Positions 43,739 through 51,681 of a stretch of 64,000 bases of DNA are shown in pieces (within the stretch, counting starts at the first letter, position 1; each line of letters opens with the position of its first letter). The notes beneath the pieces were generated by a model, which saw nothing but the letters and a program-made list of their open reading frames with translations, ran no database searches and was not told where the DNA came from. The DNA is taken from the NCBI RefSeq assembly GCF_026163695.1, contig NZ_JAOTID010000010.1, forward strand, positions 1 through 64,000, written 5' to 3'. The position numbers and the translations under genes are program-made. The stretch is from Shumkonia mesophila (GTDB lineage Bacteria; Pseudomonadota; Alphaproteobacteria; Rhodospirillales; Shumkoniaceae).

Positions 43739-44353
43739 CTAGTAAGAAAGTAGTTCGTCGGCTTTCGCCGTCAATGTGGCGATCAGGCCATTGATTCCCT
43801 GAGTCTTGAGAATATTGCCGTATTCGGAGCGCCGCACGGTCATCTCGCTGATGCCGTCGTCGACGATGACGTCGATGATCCGCCAGCGCCCGCTCATTTC
43901 CAGGACCCTGTAGTCCAAGGCCACCGAAGAGCCGTCCGGGTCGACGATTTTGGTCTTGATCAAGCGGGTATTCTGGGGCGCCGGCTTTTCGCCTTCGATC
44001 TTGAAGACCTGCCCCGAATAGCCGTCAAACAGCGTGGCGACGGTGCTGATATTGTTGCGCTTGAAGGCGATGGCGAGTCGGTCTTTCTCGTCGGCCGTGG
44101 CCTGCTTCCAGTACGCCCCCGTCGCCGTGCCGATCATGATGGGTATGGAAAACGCATCCTCGATGCCGGGCAGCAGCCGCTCGTAGCGCTGCCGGACGGT
44201 GAGGGATTTCGCTTCCTTCATGACCCCCAGCAAATGATCCTGAAAGCGTTGAACGACCGAGACGGGGTCGCCTTGCTGGGCCGACGCCGTCAGGGGCGTG
44301 ACAAAAAAGACGCACAAAATCAGTAGATTACGAAGCTGTGACCCGATTCGCAT
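43739..44353 (-). CDS. MlaC/Ttg2D-family periplasmic lipid-binding protein (copy 3)
   Basis: A 204-residue exported protein beginning MRIGSQLRNLLILCVFFVTPLTASAQQ, a clear signal peptide. ATG 44353 is preferred over ATG 44368 because GGAGAG lies just upstream of it. The domain shows YERLLPGIEDAFSIPIMIGTATGAYW, FKRNNISTVATLFDGYSGQVFKIEG and the C-terminal MTVRRSEYGNILKTQGINGLIATLTAKADELL, very like copy 2, so the pair probably arose by tandem duplication. It is divergent from mlaA across 245 bases. Confidence 0.85.
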   Translation of the reverse strand: MRIGSQLRNLLILCVFFVTPLTASAQQGDPVSVVQRFQDHLLGVMKEAKSLTVRQRYERLLPGIEDAFSIPIMIGTATGAYWKQATADEKDRLAIAFKRNNISTVATLFDGYSGQVFKIEGEKPAPQNTRLIKTKIVDPDGSSVALDYRVLEMSGRWRIIDVIVDDGISEMTVRRSEYGNILKTQGINGLIATLTAKADELLSY

Positions 44354-44598
44354 GGCTCTCTCCGGCACGTTCCATCGTCTGGCTGGCTCTCTTGACCCCG
44401 CCGTTTCGACGAACCCTAGGGCCGTCGCCGCCGGTTGACAATAGGTTCCTCCACGCTGGTCCGGTAGCAGGGAGTCAAGCGATTTGATGGCCGCGCCCGC
44501 GAGATATGATCGTTGCGATCCCGGAAAAGTTCACTTAAAAGAAACCTCGTTGGGGAATATTGGCGTCTCGCGCTAGGGGTGGCAGGCGGCAATTGTGG

Positions 44599-45435
44599 AT
44601 GGACACCGTGTTTAAGCTCTTTTCAAGAATGACCTTGGTGATCGGCGTCGTTGCAACGTTCGCCATGGGGATCGGATCGCCGGCTTGGGCGGAAACGCCC
44701 CAGGCCGCGCAGGCGGTGGTGGACGAATCGGATGACGGCGGCGACCCGCTGGAACCGGTCAATCGATTCCTGTTCGAATTCAACGAGATTTTCCAGTTGG
44801 TCATTTTGCGGCCGGCGACCGGCATGTATCAGCATTTGATACCGCCGGTGGTTCGCGAAGCCATCAGCCACATGATCGACAACCTGAAAAGCCCGGTCAT
44901 CGTGGCCAACGACCTGTTGCAGGGCGAAGGGCAGCGGGCCCTGGAAACCACCCAGCGCTTCGTGATCAACACGACGCTGGGCGTCGGCGGCATCATGGAT
45001 CCGGCCACGAAAATGGGCATCGCCAAGCACAGCGAGGATTTCGGCCAAACCCTGGCGGTCTGGGGGGTGGACGAGATGGTGTACCTGGTTCTGCCCTTCT
45101 ATGGTCCGTCGAATCCCCGCGATGCCGTTGGCAAGCTTTTCGTCGACAACTATTTCGATCCGCTCGGCCTGTATCTCGAGAACATCGACGAGGACGAGGC
45201 GAGGTACGCCCGCATGGCGGTCGGCGCCGTCGACGAGTACGGCGGCGTGATGGACGAGCTTGAGCAGATCAAGAAGACGTCGGTCGACTACTACGCGGCG
45301 ATCCGCAGCATGTACCGCCAGAAACGGAAAGCGGAAATCGGCAACGGCACCGAAGTCGACCTGCCGCCTATTCCGGACCTGGGCCAGATGCAGGAAGGGA
45401 CTCCCGCCGACCAGGTGTCGCTGGAACGCAAATAG
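44599..45435 (+). CDS. mlaA: MlaA (VacJ)-family outer-membrane lipid-asymmetry protein
   Basis: A 278-residue MlaA. The core DPLEPVNRFLFEFNEIFQLVILRPATGMYQHLIPPVVREAISHMIDNLKSP, VNTTLGVGGIMDPA-type NTTLGVGGIMDPA, EDFGQTLAVWGV and VLPFYGPSNPRDAVGKLFVD are characteristic (each cited in part). MlaA forms a ring in the outer membrane that removes surface phospholipids and hands them to MlaC. The signal peptide ends GIGSPAWAET and has no lipobox cysteine, unlike the E. coli lipoprotein. Start ATG 44599 is chosen as the first Met giving a normal signal. Confidence 0.9.
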   Translation: MDTVFKLFSRMTLVIGVVATFAMGIGSPAWAETPQAAQAVVDESDDGGDPLEPVNRFLFEFNEIFQLVILRPATGMYQHLIPPVVREAISHMIDNLKSPVIVANDLLQGEGQRALETTQRFVINTTLGVGGIMDPATKMGIAKHSEDFGQTLAVWGVDEMVYLVLPFYGPSNPRDAVGKLFVDNYFDPLGLYLENIDEDEARYARMAVGAVDEYGGVMDELEQIKKTSVDYYAAIRSMYRQKRKAEIGNGTEVDLPPIPDLGQMQEGTPADQVSLERK

Positions 45436-45469
45436 ACGGTCCTCCAGTCTCCGGGATCGTCATTGGAAT

Positions 45470-45505
45470 GACGCCGCCCATCGCTTGGGCGGCGTCGCTT
45501 TTTTG
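45470..45505 (+). terminator. Intrinsic terminator after mlaA
   Basis: An 11-bp perfect stem, GACGCCGCCCA (45470-45480) with TGGGCGGCGTC (45486-45496), a 5-base loop, and a run of six T within GCTTTTTTGG. It lies 35 bases after the mlaA stop. Confidence 0.85.
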
Positions 45506-45548
45506 GCGGGATGCCGCTCGCACGCGGGCCGGCGGCGGCCAATAACCC

Positions 45549-45854
45549 TTGACACTCGTTAGGTATTATGGCACTTTGAAGTTACCGGAGCCCGTACGGG
45601 TCCGGTGGGGTGTTTTGGCTCGACCGCATGGTGGGCCAATAGGGCGTATTGCTTCACAAGGAGGATATTGCCGATGTCTGACCGAAATCTGTCTCCCAAC
45701 TGAAGGTTCGAGGTGGCTGCCGCCTTCGCGTATCTCGCGAGGGGGGCGTCGGCTGTTTCGGTAAGTCTTTGCGGGATGGACGCAAGTTTGCCGACAGTGA
45801 TTGAGAATCCGGGCGCACGGACCGCGCCGCCCAAGTAAAGGGAGATCAAGATCC
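45549..45854 (+). promoter_or_regulatory. Promoter and long structured leader of rpoH
   Basis: About 300 bases precede the rpoH ATG. TTGACA at 45549-45554 suggests a promoter, but no good -10 hexamer sits 16-18 bases on (CACTTT), so the assignment is tentative; a CTTGAC-type heat-shock -35 is an alternative. Downstream are a strong hairpin at 45584-45606 (ACCGGA...TCCGGT with inner CCC/GGG), a nine-codon ORF with a near-perfect ribosome-binding site, and further GC-rich hairpins around 45722-45750. AAAGGGAGA (45837-45845) serves rpoH. rpoH mRNAs in other proteobacteria are controlled by RNA structure, which makes this leader a candidate thermosensor. Confidence 0.5.
45674..45703 (+). CDS. Possible nine-codon leader ORF upstream of rpoH
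   Basis: ATG TCT GAC CGA ... AAC TGA encodes MSDRNLSPN. AAGGAGG at 45658-45664, nine bases before the ATG, is the strongest ribosome-binding site in the neighbourhood, better than that of rpoH itself. No longer frame continues from it. It could be a leader peptide or a ribosome-loading element; chance cannot be excluded for so short an ORF. Confidence 0.35.
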   Translation: MSDRNLSPN

Positions 45855-46742
45855 ATGACTGCTATTTCTGTGCCTATCGTCCCGTCGGAAAACGGTGTCG
45901 CGCGTTATCTGCGCGAGATCTGGCGGTTCCCGGTGTTGACCGCCGAAGAGGAATACATGTTGGCGCTTCGCTGGCGCGAGCATGGCGACGTCGACGCGGC
46001 GCACAAGCTGGTGACCAGCCATCTTCGCCTGGTGGCCAAGATCGCGATGAAATATCGCGGCTATGGGCTGCCGGTGGCCGATCTGCTGTCGGAAGGGAAC
46101 ATCGGCCTGATGAAGGCCGTGAAGAAGTTCGAACCCGAGCGGGGCTTCCGGCTGGCGACGTACGCGATCTGGTGGATCAAGGCGGCGATGACGGAATATG
46201 TCCTGCGCTCCTGGTCGCTGGTCCGCATGGGCACGATGGCGGCCCAGAAGAAGATGTTCTTCAACCTACGGCGATTGAAGAGCCGCCTGGAAATCCTCGA
46301 CAACGGGGACATCAGCGTCGACGATGCGCGCGCCCTGGCCGAACGGCTGAACGTGTCGGAGGAAGAGATCGTCGACATGAACCGGCGCATTTCCTCGCGC
46401 GACGCGTCTCTCAACACGCCGCTGGGCGAGGAAGAGGGGATGGAGTTCCAGGACACCCTGGTCGACGATTCGCCGTCGCCGGAAGCGATTGCCATTCGGG
46501 GCGACGAGGCTTCCCGCCGCCGGCGCTTGCTGGTCGACGCGCTCAAAACCCTGAACGAGCGCGAGCGCCACATTTTCGTCGAACGGCGGCTGAAGGAAGA
46601 TCCCGTCACTCTGGAGGAACTCGGCCAGCATTACGGCATCAGCCGGGAGCGGGTCCGTCAGCTCGAAGCCCGCGCCTTCGAGAAGATCCAGGATCTGGTC
46701 CGCGTGAACGCCGGGGCCGACGCCTCGGCGCTCGCCGCGTAG
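45855..46742 (+). CDS. rpoH: RNA polymerase heat-shock sigma factor RpoH (sigma-32)
   Basis: A 295-residue sigma-70-family factor. Region 2 is LVAKIAMKYRGYGLPVADLLSEGNIGLMKAVKKFEPERGFRLATYAIWWIKAAM (part cited), followed by the RpoH box QKKMFFNLRRLK, diagnostic of sigma-32. Region 4 has VTLEELGQHYGISRERVRQLEARAFEKIQ. It directs transcription of chaperone and protease genes on heat stress. It starts at ATG 45855 after AAAGGGAGA. The long leader upstream suggests post-transcriptional control. Confidence 0.96.
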   Translation: MTAISVPIVPSENGVARYLREIWRFPVLTAEEEYMLALRWREHGDVDAAHKLVTSHLRLVAKIAMKYRGYGLPVADLLSEGNIGLMKAVKKFEPERGFRLATYAIWWIKAAMTEYVLRSWSLVRMGTMAAQKKMFFNLRRLKSRLEILDNGDISVDDARALAERLNVSEEEIVDMNRRISSRDASLNTPLGEEEGMEFQDTLVDDSPSPEAIAIRGDEASRRRRLLVDALKTLNERERHIFVERRLKEDPVTLEELGQHYGISRERVRQLEARAFEKIQDLVRVNAGADASALAA

Positions 46743-46802
46743 TCTCTCTTCCGACTCCCGCAGGCCATGGGCGACAAATCGGCCCTGACCGCCGGCAAGC
46801 CG

Positions 46803-46830
46803 GCCATCCCTCCGGAAGTGGAGGGATGGC
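46803..46830 (+). terminator. Hairpin after rpoH, possible terminator
   Basis: A perfect 10-bp stem, GCCATCCCTC (46803-46812) with GAGGGATGGC (46821-46830), and an 8-base loop, 60 bases after the rpoH stop. The following TTGACTTCG is only weakly T-rich, so efficiency is uncertain. Confidence 0.45.
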
Positions 46831-46945
46831 TTGACTTCGTCCGGGCAGGCAATAAGTTGTCGCTCGGGCGACTTCGGGACCGGCGGGTGCCTTCGTAAAA
46901 CAAACGTCGACAATCCGTGATCCTAGGACAGGGAAAAGGCGCGGT

Positions 46946-47881
46946 ATGATTACGCTTGAGCGGCTCACGAAAAAATTCGGCTCCATCCTTGCCGTGGATG
47001 GGCTCTCTCTTTCCGTTCAGCGCGGTGAAGTTCTGGGGTTCCTGGGGCCGAATGGCGCCGGAAAAACCACCACCATGCGCATGATCACCGGTTTCCTGTC
47101 GCCGACCGGCGGGACCGCGGCGGTCGGTGGGTTCGATGTCACCAAGACGCCCATCGCCGTGCGCCGCCTGATCGGCTACCTGCCGGAGGGGGCGCCGCTG
47201 TACGGCGACATGACGCCGGCGGCGTTCCTCGACTTCATTGCCGGGATGCGGGGCTTCGGCGGCGCCGAAAAAAAACGACGCATGGACTGGACGGTGGAAA
47301 CTCTCCAGTTGGGCGACGTGCTGCACCGGCCGATCGACACGCTGTCGAAGGGCTACAAGCGGCGGGTGGGATTGGCCCAGGCCATTCTGCACGATCCGGC
47401 CGTGCTTATCCTCGACGAACCGACGGATGGGCTGGACCCCAACCAGAAGCATCAGGTCCGCGCGCTGATCCGCAGCATGGCCCGGGACAAGGCTATCGTC
47501 ATCTCGACCCACATCCTGGAAGAGGTGGAGGCCGTGTGCACGCGCTCGGTGGTCATTGCCGGCGGGCGGATCGTCTTCGATGGGGCGCCGCGCGATCTTC
47601 AGCGGCGTTCGCGGCGACACAACGCCGTGGAAATCCGGCTCGCCGTCCAATCGTCGGCGGCGCTGGCCGGCGAAATCGCCGCCTTGCCGGGAGTCGCAGC
47701 GGTCGACGCCCTGGATGAGGAGGGCGGGTTGGCGACTCTTCTGGTGGTGCCGCACGACGGGCGGCCGATCATCCACGATCTGAGCGAGTGCATCCGGGCC
47801 AGCGGGCTGGCCATCGAAGAGATGCATACCGAGCGCGGCGACCTTGCCGAGGTCTTCCGCCAGCTCACCATCGCCGCCTGA
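46946..47881 (+). CDS. ABC transporter ATP-binding protein (GldA-like)
   Basis: A 311-residue ATPase. Walker A is GPNGAGKTTTMRM, the Q-loop lies near YLPEGAPLYG, the signature is LSKGYKRRVGLAQA, Walker B is VLILDEPTDGLDP and the switch histidine is in ISTHIL. The C-terminal 90 residues are a regulatory extension typical of ABC-2 export ATPases. It is the first gene of a four-gene set (ATPase, permease, GldG-like, DUF4340) spaced 13-46 bases apart. In Bacteroidetes the Gld homologues are linked to gliding; in proteobacteria the cargo is unknown. Confidence 0.9.
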   Translation: MITLERLTKKFGSILAVDGLSLSVQRGEVLGFLGPNGAGKTTTMRMITGFLSPTGGTAAVGGFDVTKTPIAVRRLIGYLPEGAPLYGDMTPAAFLDFIAGMRGFGGAEKKRRMDWTVETLQLGDVLHRPIDTLSKGYKRRVGLAQAILHDPAVLILDEPTDGLDPNQKHQVRALIRSMARDKAIVISTHILEEVEAVCTRSVVIAGGRIVFDGAPRDLQRRSRRHNAVEIRLAVQSSAALAGEIAALPGVAAVDALDEEGGLATLLVVPHDGRPIIHDLSECIRASGLAIEEMHTERGDLAEVFRQLTIAA

Positions 47882-47894
47882 GGGGGAGGCCGCC

Positions 47895-48629
47895 ATGCAC
47901 AACGTTCTGACCATTTTCCGGCGCGAGTTCGGCGCCTATTTCTCGACGCCGCTGGCCTACGTCTTCATCGTGATCTTTCTGGCGCTGAGCGGCGCCTTCA
48001 CCTTCTACATGGGGTATTTCTTCGAGCGGGGGCAGGCCGATCTCCAGGCCTTCTTCGCGTTCCATCCCTGGCTCTATCTGATCTTCGTGCCGGCAGTGTC
48101 CATGCGCCTGTGGGCCGAAGAGCGCAAGGGCGGAACCATCGAGCTTCTGATGACGCTGCCGGTTTCGACGTCGCAAGTGGTCATCGGCAAGTTCCTGGCG
48201 GCCTGGGCGTTCGTCGGCATCGCGCTGGCCCTGACCTTTCCCATCTGGATCACCGTCAACTATCTGGGCGACCCCGACAACGGCGTCGCCTTCGCCGGAT
48301 ATCTGGCCAGCCTGATCATGGCCGGCGCGTTCCTGGCGATCGGCGCCTGCGTTTCGGCGCTGACCAAGAACCAGGTCATCGCCTTCATCCTGGCCGCCGT
48401 CGTCGGTTTCCTGTTCCTGACCAGCGGGCTGGAGATCGTCATCGCCTTCTTCCGGGGATGGGCGCCCGACGTCGTCGTCGATGCGGTCGCCGGGATGAGC
48501 TTCCTCACCCATTTCACCTCGATCACCGCCGGGGTCATCGATCTTCGCGACGTGATCTTCTTCGGGTCGTTGATGGCGGTTTGCCTGTTCATCAACGTCC
48601 TTCTCGTCGACACGCGAAAGGGAGCGTGA
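47895..48629 (+). CDS. ABC-2 type permease subunit (GldF-like)
   Basis: A 244-residue integral membrane protein with six hydrophobic segments, including TPLAYVFIVIFLALSGAFTFYMG, FHPWLYLIFVPAVSMRLWAEE, FLAAWAFVGIALALTFPIWI, GYLASLIMAGAFLAIGACVSALT and VIAFILAAVVGFLFLTSGLEIVI. The RLWAEERKGGTIELLMTLPVSTSQVVIGKFLA loop is the conserved ABC-2 coupling region. It is paired with the ATPase 13 bases upstream and the GldG-like protein 8 bases downstream. Confidence 0.88.
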   Translation: MHNVLTIFRREFGAYFSTPLAYVFIVIFLALSGAFTFYMGYFFERGQADLQAFFAFHPWLYLIFVPAVSMRLWAEERKGGTIELLMTLPVSTSQVVIGKFLAAWAFVGIALALTFPIWITVNYLGDPDNGVAFAGYLASLIMAGAFLAIGACVSALTKNQVIAFILAAVVGFLFLTSGLEIVIAFFRGWAPDVVVDAVAGMSFLTHFTSITAGVIDLRDVIFFGSLMAVCLFINVLLVDTRKGA

Positions 48630-48637
48630 GGCCAACC

Positions 48638-50563
48638 ATGGAACGGATAAAGGCCTTGGGCCAGTCGAAGATCGCCGTCATCGCCGGGGTTATGGCGGTG
48701 ATCCTGTTCGTTTGCGTCAACGTGCTGTCGGAAACCACCCTGCGTTCGGCCAGGCTTGATCTCACCGAGAACAAGCTGTTCACGCTCTCGCAGGGGACCC
48801 GCGAGGTCCTGGCGGCGATCGACGAGCCGATCACGCTACGCCTCTACGCCTCGCGATCCCTGGCCGAAGGGGCGCCCGCCTATGGCGATTTCATCGGGCG
48901 GGTCCGCGAACTGCTTCAGCAGTACGCCGACCTTTCGCGCGGCATGATCCGCCTGCAGATCTACAACCCCGAGCCCTATTCCGTTCAGGAGGACGAGGCG
49001 GTCGCCTACGGTTTGCAAGGCGTGCAGCTCGACCAGGGCGGCGAGACCGTCTATTTCGGCTTGGCGGCGACCAACAGCACCGACGACCAGGAGGTGGTTC
49101 CGTTCTTCGACACCCAGCGCGAGCGCTATCTGGAGTACGACCTGACGCGGATGCTGTTCAATCTGGCGCATCCCAAGAAGAAGGTGGTCGGCCTGATGGC
49201 CTTCCTGCCGATCGATAGCGATCCGCTCAAGGAGTACAAGCCCTGGGCGGTGGTCGAGCAACTGGAGCAGTTCGTCACCGTTCGCGCCATCGGCCGCAGC
49301 GTCAAGCACATCCCCGACGACATCGATCTTCTGATGATCGTGCATCCCGTCGGGGTTGAGGACGCCACCCTCTACGCCATCGACCAGTACGTCCTGCGCG
49401 GCGGCCGGGCCGTCGTCTTCGTCGATCCGCATTCCGAGGCCGAGGCCGAAATGAGCGCGGCCATGCGCCGGCCGCCGGCCGACACCGGCTCCGACCTCGG
49501 CAAGCTTTTCGCGGCCTGGGGGATCGACTATTCGCCGACGACCTTCATCGGCGACCGCGAGGCGGCGACGCGCGTCCAGGTGCCGGGTGCCGGCGGGCGT
49601 CCTGCGGTCACCGACTATGTGTCGTGGCTTGGCCTCACGCAGCAGAACTTCAACGCCAACGACGTGACGACCAGCGAGATCGCCCGCGTCTTCATGGCCG
49701 CCGCCGGTGCGCTTTCGAAGAAGGACGGGACGGACATCGAGTTCACCCCCCTGATCCAAACCAGCGAACGCGCCATGCGGATCGAGGCCTCGAAGGTGCG
49801 CATGCAGCCGGACCCGGCGCGGCTTCTGAAGAACTTCAAGTCCGAGGCCCACCCGTTCACCCTGGCGGCGCGCATTCAGGGTCGACTGAAGACGGCTTTC
49901 CCCGACGGGGCGCCCAAGGAAGCGGCCGGCGAGGCGAAGGAGGGCGGCGAGGCGGCGCCGGATACGGCCCCGAAGGCCGAGCACCTGACGCAGTCGGTTG
50001 GGCAAGCGAACCTGATCGTCGTCGCCGATACCGACATGCTGGCCGACCGCTCGTGGCTGCAGTTCCAGAACTTCTTCGGCCGCCAGGTTGCCGTTCCCAC
50101 CGCCAACAACGCCGCCTTCGTCATCAACGCGGTGGACAATCTGCTGGGCAGCAACGCCCTGATCAACCTGCGCAGCCGCGGGCTGTCGGTCCGTCCCTTC
50201 CATCGCATCGAGGCCCTGAAGCGGGACGCCGAGCAGCGCTACAGCAAGACCGAGCAGGAACTGCTCGAGAAGCTTAAGGTGACCAACGAGCAGATGGGCA
50301 AGCTGAACACCAAGGACGGCAGCGGCGAGGCCATCCTGAGCGATTCCCAGCGCGAGACCATGGCCAAGTTCCGGGCCGACCTTATCGACATCCGCCAGCA
50401 GTTGCGCGAGGTCCAGCACAACCTGCGCAAGGACATCGAGGCCCTCGATACCGGGCTCAAGATCATCAACATCTGGGCGGTTCCGGCGATCATCTGTCTC
50501 ATCGCCGTCGCCATGGCGTGGGCCAAGCGCCGCCGGCACCGCCTGCGGTCCATCGACGGGTAA
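48638..50563 (+). CDS. GldG-like ABC-associated periplasmic/membrane protein
   Basis: A 641-residue protein with one helix near each end (VIAGVMAVILFVCVNVLSE and INIWAVPAIICLIAVAMAWA) and a large extracytoplasmic region between. LDLTENKLFTLSQGTREVLAAIDEPITLRLYAS is the typical start of the GldG/ABC-auxiliary domain, and IDLLMIVHPVGVEDATLYAIDQYVLRGGRAVVFVDPHSE the second conserved region. An Ala/Glu/Pro/Lys-rich linker (about 420-450) and a coiled coil (about 545-620) follow. It probably forms part of an exporter with the two preceding genes. Confidence 0.85.
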   Translation: MERIKALGQSKIAVIAGVMAVILFVCVNVLSETTLRSARLDLTENKLFTLSQGTREVLAAIDEPITLRLYASRSLAEGAPAYGDFIGRVRELLQQYADLSRGMIRLQIYNPEPYSVQEDEAVAYGLQGVQLDQGGETVYFGLAATNSTDDQEVVPFFDTQRERYLEYDLTRMLFNLAHPKKKVVGLMAFLPIDSDPLKEYKPWAVVEQLEQFVTVRAIGRSVKHIPDDIDLLMIVHPVGVEDATLYAIDQYVLRGGRAVVFVDPHSEAEAEMSAAMRRPPADTGSDLGKLFAAWGIDYSPTTFIGDREAATRVQVPGAGGRPAVTDYVSWLGLTQQNFNANDVTTSEIARVFMAAAGALSKKDGTDIEFTPLIQTSERAMRIEASKVRMQPDPARLLKNFKSEAHPFTLAARIQGRLKTAFPDGAPKEAAGEAKEGGEAAPDTAPKAEHLTQSVGQANLIVVADTDMLADRSWLQFQNFFGRQVAVPTANNAAFVINAVDNLLGSNALINLRSRGLSVRPFHRIEALKRDAEQRYSKTEQELLEKLKVTNEQMGKLNTKDGSGEAILSDSQRETMAKFRADLIDIRQQLREVQHNLRKDIEALDTGLKIINIWAVPAIICLIAVAMAWAKRRRHRLRSIDG

Positions 50564-50609
50564 AGGTCCCTCTGCACAGCCATCGCAAGCCGGGAGCATT
50601 GTTTCAGCC

Positions 50610-51632
50610 ATGACGCCGAGAAGTCTTTTGGGTTTGGGGGCCGTCACCGTGGTGGTGGCCATCGCGGCGGTAGCCTCGGTTGCCAGCCGTTATGCCGGAA
50701 CGCCGGCCGTGCGCGACGAGAGCCCTGTCTTCAAGGGGCTGGACGAACGCCTCAATTCGGTCGGCCGGCTGACCGTGAAGACGGCCGAGGAGGAGTTCAC
50801 CATCCAGCGTGACGGGGCGGCCTGGACCATGGTGGACAAGCAGGGATATCCGGTGGACGCCGAAAGGGCGCGCACGGCTCTTTTCCAATTGTCCCAGCTG
50901 CGGCTGGCGGAGGCGAAGACCCGAATGCCGGAGCGCTATCCGCGCATCGAAGTCGAAGACCCCACCGCCAAGGATGCCAAATCGGCTCGCCTGACGGTCA
51001 AGGACCAGGCGGACGGGGTCCTGGCCGATGTCATCGTCGGCAAGGCCAAGACCACGCTGGCCGGCGGCGTTGGCGGCACTTACCTGCGCAAGCCCGGGGA
51101 AGCCCAGGCATGGCTGGCGCGGGGCGTCCTCGACCTCAGGGAAAGGGCGGCCGACTGGCTGGTCAAGGATGTCATCGACATCGACGAGAAGCGCATCCGC
51201 CGTGTCGCGACGATGCCCAAAGCCGGCGATCCAGCCGTTGTCGTCAGGAACGCGCCTGAAGAGCGGGCCTTTACGTTGGAGGGCGTTCCCGAGGGCAAGA
51301 CCGCCAAGAAGGACGAGCTCGGCGCCTTCGGCACGGCGCTGGGCGGTCTCAATCTTCTCGACGTCATGCCGGCCGACAAAAAGCCGCTGCCGGCCGATGC
51401 CGGGGCCAGGGCCGAGGTCGAAACCTTCGACGGCCTGCTGATCAAGGTCGTCATGGAGGAATCGGACAAGGGAATTTTCGCCCACTTCGAAGCGGCGGCC
51501 ACCGCCGGCCACGCCGACGCCGAAAAGGAAGCCGAGGCCATCAACGCCAGGGTCGGCAAATGGGTCTACCTGGTGCCCGAGTACAAACTGCGCCCTCTTT
51601 TGAAGGCACGGGGCGATCTCATCGAGGGATGA
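50610..51632 (+). CDS. DUF4340-family protein of the Gld-like exporter
   Basis: A 340-residue protein with an N-terminal anchor (LLGLGAVTVVVAIAAVASVAS) and a periplasmic region built from DUF4340 repeats: GRLTVKTAEEEFTIQRDGAAWTMVDKQGYPVDAERARTALFQLSQL (part cited) and the second half from GDPAVVVRNAPEERAF. DUF4340 proteins are regularly encoded after GldG-like genes, as here with a 46-base gap. Its biochemical role is unknown. Confidence 0.82.
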   Translation: MTPRSLLGLGAVTVVVAIAAVASVASRYAGTPAVRDESPVFKGLDERLNSVGRLTVKTAEEEFTIQRDGAAWTMVDKQGYPVDAERARTALFQLSQLRLAEAKTRMPERYPRIEVEDPTAKDAKSARLTVKDQADGVLADVIVGKAKTTLAGGVGGTYLRKPGEAQAWLARGVLDLRERAADWLVKDVIDIDEKRIRRVATMPKAGDPAVVVRNAPEERAFTLEGVPEGKTAKKDELGAFGTALGGLNLLDVMPADKKPLPADAGARAEVETFDGLLIKVVMEESDKGIFAHFEAAATAGHADAEKEAEAINARVGKWVYLVPEYKLRPLLKARGDLIEG

Positions 51633-51681
51633 TCCGGGGCCGCGCCTTGCGCGGACGGGGCGGCGATGCCACCCTGTGCCG

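Noticed and set aside
45549-45840. The rpoH upstream region as a 6S RNA, tmRNA or other known RNA gene
   Set aside because: It is structured but I could not match the closing stem, central bubble or tag ORF of those RNAs; left as a leader region.
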